Made by a program: the position numbers and the translations under genes
Notes under the pieces: generated by a model
Told to the model about the DNA's origin: nothing
Databases searched by the model: none
Seen by the model: the letters and a program-made list of their open reading frames with translations, nothing else
Assembly (NCBI GenBank): GCA_002279065.1
Contig: NCKB01000006.1
Coordinates: 62,001 to 126,000, forward strand
Reading direction: 5' to 3'
Length of the DNA stretch: 64,000 nt
From: Lysobacterales bacterium 15-68-25
GTDB taxonomy: Bacteria > Pseudomonadota > Gammaproteobacteria > Xanthomonadales > Rhodanobacteraceae
Shown: in pieces, positions 17,548 to 25,322 of the stretch
Layout: every line of letters starts with the position of its first letter
Position numbering within the stretch: the stretch's first letter is position 1

Positions 17548-17970
17548 TCAGCCTCGCTGCGCGTCGAGGTACTGGCGCACCACGAACAGGTCGGCCACGT
17601 TGCCCGACAGCATCCGTTCCAGCGCCGAGTGCCCGCCGAACAGCGCTGCCTGGTTCGGCCTGCGCAACCACGCATCGGCCTGCGCCGGATCGGGAAACAG
17701 GATCTGCAGCGCCTTGAAGATGCCCAGCAGGTAGCTGATCCGCTCGATCACGTCGCGTCCGGGACTGCCGTCCTGCTCGCGCTTCCACTTGTAGAAGGTG
17801 GATTCCGGCGGATCGCCGAGCAGCTTGCGCTGCTCGGCCACGCGCAGCTTCCATACCTCGGCCAGCCGGAAAAAGCTGCGCAGGGCGGGGCCGCCGAGGT
17901 CGGCGACTGGCGTGGCAACGGGGATCGGACGCGCCGGCATGAAAACTCCATGGATGAAGTTCGCATCCAT
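17548..17970 (-). CDS. Xre/MbcA/ParS-family antitoxin
   Basis: The 140-residue protein has an N-terminal helical DNA-binding region (LAEVWKLRVAEQRKLLG) and the C-terminal DUF2384 toxin-binding domain ending GGHSALERMLSGNVADLFVVRQYLDAQRG in character. Known relatives neutralise RES toxins and repress their own operon. ATG 17970 has GGAG about 5 nt upstream; ATG 17940 is a second possibility. A TGCGACA/TGTCGCA inverted repeat at 18002-18054 lies upstream, but its wide spacing makes it a weak operator candidate. Confidence 0.85.
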   Translation of the reverse strand: MDANFIHGVFMPARPIPVATPVADLGGPALRSFFRLAEVWKLRVAEQRKLLGDPPESTFYKWKREQDGSPGRDVIERISYLLGIFKALQILFPDPAQADAWLRRPNQAALFGGHSALERMLSGNVADLFVVRQYLDAQRG

Positions 17971-18248
17971 GTTACTCCAGATCAGGAGTGCCCGCGGAAT
18001 CTGCGACAGATCACAAAACCGTGTCGGCCGACGGCGGTTCGGGACTTTGTCGCATTGTGCCCGCGCGCCGGTGCCACCTAGGATCGGGATTCGAGGGCCA
18101 GGGAGCCGGCCCGATACCACCCAGCCGCCGTGCAAGGAGCCTCCCGGTGCCGAACTATCCCGGTTTGCCAGCCTCCGGGCCGGATGCGACAGAAATCGCA
18201 CCCCGCAAGCGAAGTCGTCGCTCCGGGCAACGTCCGGAAGGAACGGCG

Positions 18249-18863
18249 ATGATGTGCAGACACGCGTCGCCCCTCCTCCAGCATGCGCTCGCCGCGTGCC
18301 TCGCCCTTCTATCCCTGTCCGGGTGCACCCAAGCCATGACCACCACGCCCGTCGCACAACACATGGTCAACGGCAATCTGCTGCCGTTGCGGTTCAAGGC
18401 CCATGACTTCGAAGCCAAGGTCTACAACACCCGAAGCTGCCGAATCATTTACGCCAACGAAGAATTCGCACCGGAACCGGTCGATAGCCCCACCGGTCCA
18501 CCGCCCTCTTCCGACTACCGAGAGCACTGGAATTTCGCCTCATATGCGGGCATCCGTAATTTTCCGGCGCCTGCCCGTGTGTACTGGGTATCACTGGATG
18601 GCAGCAGTCACGAAGCGACCGTCGACATCGGCGAGATATTCAAGAACGAACAGGTTTTGTATCGGGTGCCGGACCAGGAGATTCCCGCTGGCCTCTATCC
18701 GCAGGGGTTGTTTCTCGATCCCAGCATATTCCTGGAGGTCAACGACCGGACCATCAACGTCTACATGAAGGCCCTCATTCCTACGCAGCACCTGCAGATT
18801 CCCGGCAATCCCTATAGCAACGGAAGGGAAGACGTCGTGCTGGCCTGGACTCACACGTACTGA
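18249..18863 (+). CDS. Lipoprotein upstream of the DUF2235 lipase (candidate immunity/adaptor)
   Basis: The 204-residue protein starts at ATG 18249 with GGAAGG upstream. It has a hydrophobic signal and the lipobox LSGC (Cys26). The mature part shows no domain I can name; it contains many aromatic and Asn/Pro residues and looks like a beta-rich periplasmic fold. The gene is 19 bp upstream of a lipase that itself has no signal peptide. In known phospholipase effector loci, a periplasmic lipoprotein encoded next to the toxin protects the producer, so that role is inferred here. Confidence 0.7.
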   Translation: MMCRHASPLLQHALAACLALLSLSGCTQAMTTTPVAQHMVNGNLLPLRFKAHDFEAKVYNTRSCRIIYANEEFAPEPVDSPTGPPPSSDYREHWNFASYAGIRNFPAPARVYWVSLDGSSHEATVDIGEIFKNEQVLYRVPDQEIPAGLYPQGLFLDPSIFLEVNDRTINVYMKALIPTQHLQIPGNPYSNGREDVVLAWTHTY

Positions 18864-18882
18864 CTGAGCGGAGAGCCAAGGA

Positions 18883-20289
18883 ATGGCTGAGAAGCATAAG
18901 CAGCAGGCCGACGGCATCCTCAGTGATGGCACATCCTTCTATCCGGCCGATTCGACCCGGTTGGAGATGTATGACGCGGCCCACGAACAACTGACCCGCT
19001 TCGACGCGCCCGTCCTGGTACGCGCCGGAGCTCCTCACCAGTATCTGTTCGTGGCAGGCATGGACGGTACTGGGAATGACGCTGTGGCGGATCCCGAACA
19101 CAAGACCAATGTCGCCAAGATCGTTCAGCAGATAAGTCAGGGAGCAGACCAGCATTTCAGCCATATCGCGGCGGGCTACGTAGCAGGACCCGGCACGCAG
19201 CAGGGTTGGCTCGGCAGGGCTCTGGACGGCGCCGACGGTTATACCGCCGAGCAGCGGGCCGAGACGATGTACAAGAAATTCGTCGACTACGCTTGGCGCA
19301 CGAAGCAGCGGGATCCCGAGGCCCAGATCAGCATTGCCGAGATCGGATTCAGCCGGGGAGCCGACGAAGTGGCCATCTTTTCGCGGTTGGTGCATGAACG
19401 CGGCATCCAGGACCCCGCTGGCGCCAAATACACCTACACTTCCGACGGCCTGGTGAAGCAGGTCGAATACACCCGGCCACCGCTCGTGCCGCCCGGCCAG
19501 GTCGCACAGGCGGTGGCGCTGATGGATCCGGTCGGGACCGGCAACGAAGTACGTAACGACGACCGTCGATTGCCGCCCTCGGTGATCTCCGGCATCCAGC
19601 TGATCTCCACGGACGAGCACCGCTGGCTGTTCAAGTCGGATCACATCATCGATCCGGGCATCAGCCCGGATGGCCGTTTCGCCGGCATCTACGTGCCGGG
19701 CGCGCACTCCGACGTCGGCGGGGGATACCACCGCAACGGGCTCTCCAACCGGGCCGGCAACCTGGTGGTCGACTACCTCAACGGCCTCAGCGACCAGCCG
19801 TTTTTGAGCAAGCAGCCCGAACCGGACGATCCGCGCCTCAACGTGGTCCACCGTTCCGAGGAGGGCATGTTCATCTATCGCATCACGCCGAAGGTCGACC
19901 GGCTCAAGCCCGAGGGCTATCGCGAACTGCTGGTGCCTCGCCGCGATATCGGCAAGGTTGCCGACCCGTTCGACAACGAGCCGCGCGACGAGACGATCAA
20001 CGCCCGCTACCCGCGCCAGACGATGCCGAACGGCCCCGTACCCGAAGCCCGCGCAGCCACCATCGACCCTCGAGTACAGGCGGCATCGGTCGAAGTCGAT
20101 CGCATGCTTGCAGCCGCACAGAGAGGCGACTGGGCGGGTTTCCGGCAAGGGACCGAACGCTTCGCGGCGATGAACGAAGGCCAGGCACTGCGCGCCGAAG
20201 CCCGCGCGGCTGCGGACAGCCCGTTGCGCGAACCCCCGCCGCAGCGACCCGAGCTACCGACTCCACCGTCGCAAGGGTGGCAGCGATGA
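18883..20289 (+). CDS. DUF2235 (Tle1-like) phospholipase, probable antibacterial effector
   Basis: The 468-residue protein has no signal peptide. The alpha/beta-hydrolase DUF2235 signatures are clear: VAGMDGTGND near 57-66, nucleophile Ser157 in GFSRGA, a likely acid in ALMDPVGTG (Asp215), and PGAHSDVGGGY with likely catalytic His275. Tle1 proteins are phospholipase effectors delivered by type VI systems; xanthomonad relatives are also type IV effectors with C-terminal docking regions. The last 110 residues are outside the hydrolase fold, helical then Pro-rich, and could be such a region, but I do not see canonical XVIPCD motifs. No secretion system is in the window. Confidence 0.8.
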   Translation: MAEKHKQQADGILSDGTSFYPADSTRLEMYDAAHEQLTRFDAPVLVRAGAPHQYLFVAGMDGTGNDAVADPEHKTNVAKIVQQISQGADQHFSHIAAGYVAGPGTQQGWLGRALDGADGYTAEQRAETMYKKFVDYAWRTKQRDPEAQISIAEIGFSRGADEVAIFSRLVHERGIQDPAGAKYTYTSDGLVKQVEYTRPPLVPPGQVAQAVALMDPVGTGNEVRNDDRRLPPSVISGIQLISTDEHRWLFKSDHIIDPGISPDGRFAGIYVPGAHSDVGGGYHRNGLSNRAGNLVVDYLNGLSDQPFLSKQPEPDDPRLNVVHRSEEGMFIYRITPKVDRLKPEGYRELLVPRRDIGKVADPFDNEPRDETINARYPRQTMPNGPVPEARAATIDPRVQAASVEVDRMLAAAQRGDWAGFRQGTERFAAMNEGQALRAEARAAADSPLREPPPQRPELPTPPSQGWQR

Positions 20290-20879
20290 GCGCGACCGCA
20301 CCCACCACGATGCGATCGGACGAGGTCGCCGGGCTGATCAGCAAGACCGCCGTGCTGATGGAGCAGTTCGACCGCCGCTGCGGTGAGATCGAGCAGCGCC
20401 TGCGTACGCATTCGAGCGAGCTGGAGCGGCTCAGCCAGCAGGTGCCGGCGATCGTGCGGCAGTCGGCGGACGGCTCGTTGCACGCGCTGCCGGGATTGGT
20501 GATGGACCGGCTGGGCGGTGGCCTGGAACGGCCGGTGCAGGACTACCAGCAACGCCTGCAACGTGCCGGAGACGAGCTGGAGTCGGCCGCGCACAAGCTC
20601 GGTGGCCAGATCGACCGGTTGCAGCGACTGCACCGCCTGCTGCTGTGGAAGACGGTGGCCGCCGTGGCGGCCTGCCTGGCGCTGCTGCTGGCCGGCGGCG
20701 CGTGGCTGTCACTGCACTACGCGGGCGTGATCGAGCAGAACCGGCTGTCGGCCGAGCTGCTGCAGGCCTACAACCAGGCCGACGTCACCTTGTGCGACGG
20801 GCGCCTGTGCGCCCACGTCGAAGCGAAGGGCAAGCGCTACGGCGAGCGCGGCCAGTACGTTCCGGTCGCGCCCCGCTGA
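20286..20879 (+). CDS. Coiled-coil single-pass membrane protein coupled to the lipase
   Basis: The 197-residue protein starts within the lipase stop codon (ATGA), so it is translationally coupled. Residues about 10-115 are helical and probably coiled coil (LMEQFDRRCGEIEQRL). One membrane segment lies at about 118-143, followed by a short periplasmic-type tail with a Cys pair (TLCDGRLCAHV). I recall similar proteins in Xanthomonadales loosely annotated as relaxation proteins and found beside effector genes (memory, not a search). It could be part of immunity, delivery or anchoring. Confidence 0.7.
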   Translation: MSATAPTTMRSDEVAGLISKTAVLMEQFDRRCGEIEQRLRTHSSELERLSQQVPAIVRQSADGSLHALPGLVMDRLGGGLERPVQDYQQRLQRAGDELESAAHKLGGQIDRLQRLHRLLLWKTVAAVAACLALLLAGGAWLSLHYAGVIEQNRLSAELLQAYNQADVTLCDGRLCAHVEAKGKRYGERGQYVPVAPR

Positions 20880-20883
20880 GCGC

Positions 20884-22659
20884 TCAGCCGGCCGGCTTGG
20901 CCTTGCAGTCGCAACCGTAGTCCGGCTCCGGGCCACCGTCGGCGATGAAACGGTCGATGCGCTTCTCCAGCACCGGCAGCGGCACCGAGCCGATCTGCAG
21001 CACGGTGTCGTGGAAGGCGCGCAGGTTGAACCGGTCGCCCAGCGCCTGCTCGGCCTTGTGGCGCAGTTCCAGGATCTTCAGGTAGCCGATCTCGTAGGAC
21101 AGCGCCTGCGCCGGCCAGCTGATGTAGCGGTCGACCTCGTTGGCGATCTCGCGGTCGGACAGCGCGGTGTTCTTCGTCAGATAGTCGATCGCCTGCTGGC
21201 GGGTCCAGCCGTCGTGGTGGATGCCGGTATCCACCACCAGCCGGCAGGCGCGCCACATCTGGTAGGTGAGGTAGCCGAAGCGCTCGTAGGGCGTGTGGTA
21301 GATGCCCATCTCGTTGCCGAGGTACTCGGCGTACAGCGCCCAGCCCTCGCCGTAGGCGGAGATGTAGCCGTCGCGTCGGAACGCGGGCTGGCCGCGCTGC
21401 TCGGCGGCCAGGGCCAGCTGCAGCGCATGGCCGGGCATGGACTCGTGCAGGGTCAGCGCCGGCATGTTGTAGAGCGGGCGCGACTTCAGGTCGTAGGTAT
21501 TGACCAGGTAGGTATCGGCGCCGCCGCGACCGGAGGTGTAGTACGGCGCGATGTCGGCCGGCACCGGCTCGATCGCGAAACGCTGGCGCGGCAGCCGGCC
21601 GAAGAATTTGCCGAGCTGGCCGTCCACCTGCTTGGCGACCCAGGCCGTGCGCATCAGCAGCTCGTCCGGCGTCTTGGCATAGAACTGCGGATCGGTGCGC
21701 AGGAAGTGCAGGAACGCGGGGAAGCTGCCCTTGAAGCCCGTCTGCTTCATCGTCTCCAGCATCTGCGCGTGGATCTTCGCCACCTGCTCCAGCCCCAGCT
21801 GGTGGATCGCTTCCGGGTCGAGGTCCAGCGTGGTGTATTCGTGGATCTGCTGGCGGTAGAACGCCTTGCCGTCCGGCAGCGACTCGGCCGCCAGCGTGGT
21901 ACGCGCCTGCGGCACGTACTCGTCGCGGAAGAACGCCAGCAGTTTCTGGTAGGCGGGAATCACATCGTCGCGCACGCGGCGCAGCGCCTCGCCCTGCAGC
22001 GCCTGTGCCTGGTCGGCGGGGATGCTGTCCGGCAGGTGCTTGAACGGCGCGTAGAAGCTGCTGTCGGTCGGATCGGCGAGGTCCGCGACCGCGGCGATCG
22101 ACACGTCGCGCCCGTCCAGCACCGCCCGTGGCACGCTGAAACCGCGCTTGAGGCCCGCCCGCATGTTGGCGATCTGCTGGTCGAAGTAGGCCGGGATCTG
22201 GCCGAGCCGGTCCAGGTAGTGCTCGTAGTCGTCGACGCTGCGCAGGTGGTCGCCGTGCAGCTGGTAGCCGATGTCGCCCCAGAACGAGGAATCGCTGTTG
22301 AACGGCATCTGCCACAGCTTGAAGCGCTGGTCGGCCAGCAGGTTGGCGATCTGCGCGCGATAGACCTCGTAGTTCACGCGTTCGCCGGGCGACAGCGCAT
22401 CGAGGTCGATCGCGTCCAGGTCCTTGAGCACCTGCTGCCAGCGATCCTGCCGGGCCTGCTGGGTCGCTGCGTCGACGCTGTCCAGCCGGCCGTCGCCGGG
22501 CAGGGCCTCGCCCGAACTGCTGATGCCGCTCTGCCCACTGCGCCACGCCCATTCCTGCGAGTAGATCGCATGGAAGCGCGCGTCGGCGTCGTTCGCGCCG
22601 GCAACGAGGGGAACCAGGCCCAGGACGGCGGCCAGCAGGCCGCCCAGCAGGTACTTCAT
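20884..22659 (-). CDS. DUF885 family metallopeptidase-like exported protein
   Basis: The product is about 591 residues with a signal peptide ending near VAGA. The DUF885 domain covers the rest. It includes LTLHESMPGHALQL, an HExxxGH-type zinc motif (His405, Glu406, His411), and a downstream Glu-containing helix (YGEGWALYAEYLGNEMG) that would supply the third ligand. Relatives are carboxypeptidase-like and M32-related; the substrate is unknown. ATG 22659 is preferred over GTG 22665 because of GGAGAG spacing. The last line of the protein has a Cys pair (GCDCK). Confidence 0.85.
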   Translation of the reverse strand: MKYLLGGLLAAVLGLVPLVAGANDADARFHAIYSQEWAWRSGQSGISSSGEALPGDGRLDSVDAATQQARQDRWQQVLKDLDAIDLDALSPGERVNYEVYRAQIANLLADQRFKLWQMPFNSDSSFWGDIGYQLHGDHLRSVDDYEHYLDRLGQIPAYFDQQIANMRAGLKRGFSVPRAVLDGRDVSIAAVADLADPTDSSFYAPFKHLPDSIPADQAQALQGEALRRVRDDVIPAYQKLLAFFRDEYVPQARTTLAAESLPDGKAFYRQQIHEYTTLDLDPEAIHQLGLEQVAKIHAQMLETMKQTGFKGSFPAFLHFLRTDPQFYAKTPDELLMRTAWVAKQVDGQLGKFFGRLPRQRFAIEPVPADIAPYYTSGRGGADTYLVNTYDLKSRPLYNMPALTLHESMPGHALQLALAAEQRGQPAFRRDGYISAYGEGWALYAEYLGNEMGIYHTPYERFGYLTYQMWRACRLVVDTGIHHDGWTRQQAIDYLTKNTALSDREIANEVDRYISWPAQALSYEIGYLKILELRHKAEQALGDRFNLRAFHDTVLQIGSVPLPVLEKRIDRFIADGGPEPDYGCDCKAKPAG

Positions 22660-22721
22660 CGACACGCTCTCTCCGCAAGATCAGGCGACGATCTTCGCAG
22701 AGATTGCGCGCAATGCCAGCA

Positions 22722-23426
22722 TCAATCCATGCCTGCGTAGTAGCTTCGCATCGCGGTGAGGTAGGCCTCGAGGTTGTGCTCGGCGCGGTCGGCGAAGCAT
22801 TCGCCGGTCTCGCCCAGCACGGCGATGCGGTCTGGACGGAAGTTGCGGAAGTCCTGGCGCAGCCGGCACCAGGTACCCAGCGTCCAGGCGCCGCCCCAGA
22901 ACGCCAGGCAGAGCGGCTCGACCTCCCGCTCACTGGCGCGACCGGCCTCGTCGCGGTAGTCCAGCCGCAGCACCCGGCGCCCCTCGATGGCCGCATGCAG
23001 GCAGTCGATGCGGGCAGCGAAAGCGGCCTGGGTTTCGTCGCGCCAGACCGGAGCGTAGATGCGGGTGCGCGAGGAACGCTCGCGCAACTCCGGCGGCAGC
23101 ACCGCCTCGATCTTCATCAACGCGGCCTGGGCCCCGGCGGACAGCCGGTCGCCGGCAAAGGCCCGCACGAAGCGCGAACCGACCACCAGCGCCTCGAGCT
23201 CGTCGGCGGTGAACATCAGCGGCGGGATGTCCGCGCCCTTGCGCAGCACGTAGCCGACGCCCGCCTCACCCTCGATCGGCACGCCGGAGAGCTGCAGGTC
23301 GGCCACGTCGCGGTAGACCGTGCGCAGCGAAACGCCGAGCGTGTCCGCCAGCGAACGGGCCGGCAGCGCGGTACGACGACCGCGCAGGGCGTGGATGATG
23401 AGGAACAGGCGATCGGCACGGCGCAT
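22722..23426 (-). CDS. YafY-type transcriptional regulator (HTH + WYL)
   Basis: The 234-residue regulator has an N-terminal HTH_11 domain (RADRLFLIIHALRGRR ... SLRTVYRDVADLQ), a linker and a WYL domain (VLRLDYRDEAGRASEREVEPLCLAFWGGAWTLGTWC). WYL domains bind nucleic acid or small ligands. Genes of this type usually sit next to a target such as a GST or a VOC/DUF gene; the GST and the NIPSNAP operon just upstream on the same strand are candidates. The start is the ATG directly before the HTH. Confidence 0.88.
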   Translation of the reverse strand: MRRADRLFLIIHALRGRRTALPARSLADTLGVSLRTVYRDVADLQLSGVPIEGEAGVGYVLRKGADIPPLMFTADELEALVVGSRFVRAFAGDRLSAGAQAALMKIEAVLPPELRERSSRTRIYAPVWRDETQAAFAARIDCLHAAIEGRRVLRLDYRDEAGRASEREVEPLCLAFWGGAWTLGTWCRLRQDFRNFRPDRIAVLGETGECFADRAEHNLEAYLTAMRSYYAGMD

Positions 23427-23540
23427 CCGTACATGATGCCGTGCCGATGGTCGCAACGCCTGCGACGTCGGTCATGGCCGACGACGAAAGACGTCGGGCA
23501 AGGCCGCGGCACCGGAGGGCTCCGCCGACCGGCCACGGGT

Positions 23541-24167
23541 TCACCCCTGCTGCGCGGCGTATTCGGCGTCCTTCGCCATCGCCCGCTGCATCGCCGGGCG
23601 CGCGAGCACGCGGTCGATGTAGCCGCGGATCGCCGGGTGCTCCGGCACCAGCTGGAACTTCGTGGTCCAGTTCAGCGCGGTGCCCCACAGCACGTCGGCC
23701 GCGGTGAAGCGCTCGCCGAACAGCCAGGGTCCGTCCGACAGCCGGGCGACCAGAGTGTCGTAGACCTGCTCCCAGGTGCCGTACGGCGAGGTCGAGGGTG
23801 GTGCCGGCTCTCGCTTCATCGCACGATCCACCACCGCGGGCTCGAAGCAGGAGCCGTAGAACACCAGCCAGCGCAGGTAGGGGCCGCGCAGCGGGTCGCC
23901 GATCGCCGGCGCGAGGCCCTTCTCGGCATAGAGGTCGGCCAGGTAGATGAACACCGCCGGCTGTTCGGTCACCAGCGCGCCATCGTGGACGATCGCCGGC
24001 ACCTTGCCCATTGGGTTGATCGCCAGGTACTCCGGCGCACGCTGCGTGCCGGCCTTCAGGCTGAGCATGTGCAGGTCGTAATCCACGCCCAGCTCCTCGA
24101 ACAGGGCGAGCGTGCCGCCGGCGCGGGTCTGCGGGGCGTAGAAGAAGGTGACGCGTGGCGTGGTCAT
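23541..24167 (-). CDS. Glutathione S-transferase
   Basis: The 208-residue cytosolic GST has an N-terminal thioredoxin-fold domain with the cis-Pro and the SNAIL-like motif (INPMGKVPAIVHDGALVTEQPAVFIYLAD) and an all-helical C-terminal domain (ERFTAADVLWGTALNW). It resembles the beta/theta-like proteobacterial group. The substrate is unknown. It lies downstream of the NIPSNAP/GFA-remnant operon on the same strand, in a cluster that also includes a WYL regulator. Confidence 0.88.
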   Translation of the reverse strand: MTTPRVTFFYAPQTRAGGTLALFEELGVDYDLHMLSLKAGTQRAPEYLAINPMGKVPAIVHDGALVTEQPAVFIYLADLYAEKGLAPAIGDPLRGPYLRWLVFYGSCFEPAVVDRAMKREPAPPSTSPYGTWEQVYDTLVARLSDGPWLFGERFTAADVLWGTALNWTTKFQLVPEHPAIRGYIDRVLARPAMQRAMAKDAEYAAQQG

Positions 24168-24205
24168 GGCGGGCGATCCCTCGTGATGGCGATTCGGCGA
24201 TGGTT

Positions 24206-24382
24206 TCACAGGTATTGGGCGTACGCTGGCGGATGTATCCGGTGGTCGTCGCGGCCGTTGCCGTAGCGCAGCGGCGCCTCGATCAGCGGATGCGGCCCGA
24301 CATCGCCCAGGCAGCCCAGGTCGATATCGGCTTCGAAGGCACCGGCGCCGCAGTGACCGCTGCCGTGACAGGTGGTCCTCAC
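24206..24382 (-). pseudogene. Internally deleted GFA-family (CENP-V/GFA) gene remnant
   Basis: The 58-codon frame starts with a GTG that overlaps the NIPSNAP stop (GTGA). Its first 20 residues (CHGSGHCGAGAFEADIDL) match the opening of glutathione-dependent formaldehyde-activating (GFA) proteins. Its last 35 (LIEAPLRYGNGRDDHRIHPPA) match their end. The roughly 75 residues normally between, with the CxxC zinc sites, are absent. Codon use still looks like coding sequence, so the deletion appears in frame and recent. It is probably non-functional, but could encode a short peptide. Confidence 0.6.
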
Positions 24383-25143
24383 GCGGTTTCCTCCGTGCAT
24401 CGTTCGGTGACGCGTGCGACCGCCTGTCCGCGCAACAGGGAGCGGGGCGTGGGCGCCAGGCGCAGAAGTTGCGGCGTCCCGGCCAACCGGCGCGTCCAGG
24501 CCTGCAGCGGGTTCGCCGCCGTTTCCGCCAGCAGCGTGGCCGGCCACGGCGCAGCCACCGATGGCGGATCGAATGCACCGAACCAGGCGAACACCGGCTC
24601 GTTTTCCCGTACCGGCAGGCGCGGGAAGTTGTTCGGCGCCGGCTCGCTCAGGCCGCTTCCCAGTACCCGCAGACCGCGCGTCGCGAGCCACGGCCGGACG
24701 TCGTTGTCGAAGGCACCGGCCAGCTCCGGTCCGAGTGGAGCATCGATCGGGCAGACCATCGCGGCCACCCAGCCGGGAGGGCCAACGCGTCCCGTAGCCG
24801 GCCGGTGCAAGCCCGCCAGGTCCAATGGCTGCCAGGGCCGCAGCAGCAGCACGTCGTCCGAATCGATCATGGTGGCGTTAGCCGCGTCGCGGTGAGTCCG
24901 CCACACCGGACCGTCGTAGAACGCCGGCAGCGCCTGGGCCCGCGAAGCCATGTCGGCGAAGCCGCGCAGCCAGACGAAGCGGTCCGGATCGTCCAGGTCG
25001 CGGAACTGGCCCGGCAGGACGATGCCCGCCGCTTCCTGCGATTCGACGAACTCGCGCTCGAACAACTCCACCAGGCGCTCGCGCTGCCCCGGGCGAAGGG
25101 TGTACTGGCGCAACTCCAGTAGGCCGATGGCTCGCATGCTCAT
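24379..25143 (-). CDS. NIPSNAP family protein
   Basis: The 254-residue protein has two ferredoxin-like NIPSNAP repeats. The first opens LLELRQYTLRPGQRERLVELFE and includes DLDDPDRFVWLRGFADM. The function of bacterial NIPSNAP proteins is unknown; they often sit with oxidoreductases. Its ATG overlaps the stop of the 60-residue ORF (ATGA), and its stop overlaps the start of the GFA remnant (GTGA), so it is the third member of a four-frame overlapping operon. A second ATG 6 nt in is also possible. Confidence 0.85.
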   Translation of the reverse strand: MSMRAIGLLELRQYTLRPGQRERLVELFEREFVESQEAAGIVLPGQFRDLDDPDRFVWLRGFADMASRAQALPAFYDGPVWRTHRDAANATMIDSDDVLLLRPWQPLDLAGLHRPATGRVGPPGWVAAMVCPIDAPLGPELAGAFDNDVRPWLATRGLRVLGSGLSEPAPNNFPRLPVRENEPVFAWFGAFDPPSVAAPWPATLLAETAANPLQAWTRRLAGTPQLLRLAPTPRSLLRGQAVARVTERCTEETA

Positions 25144-25322
25144 CGCCGGGCCCGTCCGAGCCGCACCAGCAGGGTGACGAGTGCAACCAGCCGCATCCGC
25201 TTCGGCACGGTGTCCTTCGTGACGGCAGCGCGCGGTGCCTGCATCCAATGGCCCTCGGTGAGCGTGCCGCGCAGCCGCAGTGGGCCATAGGCACGAATCA
25301 CGCGGTCCAGACGCGCGCTCAT
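25140..25322 (-). CDS. Small hypothetical protein in the DJ-1/NIPSNAP operon
   Basis: The 60-residue, strongly basic product is unrecognised. Support for it being real comes from layout. Its ATG overlaps the DJ-1 gene stop (ATGA) and its stop overlaps the NIPSNAP start (ATGA). The C-terminal third is hydrophobic and Arg-rich (LVALVTLLVRLGRARR). Like the GFA remnant further down the operon, it could be the leftover of a longer gene. Confidence 0.55.
   Translation of the reverse strand: MSARLDRVIRAYGPLRLRGTLTEGHWMQAPRAAVTKDTVPKRMRLVALVTLLVRLGRARR

Noticed and set aside
18002-18054. TGCGACA/TGTCGCA inverted repeat upstream of the Xre-RES genes
   Set aside because: The arms are short and 39 bp apart, so chance is a reasonable explanation; mentioned only in the antitoxin entry.
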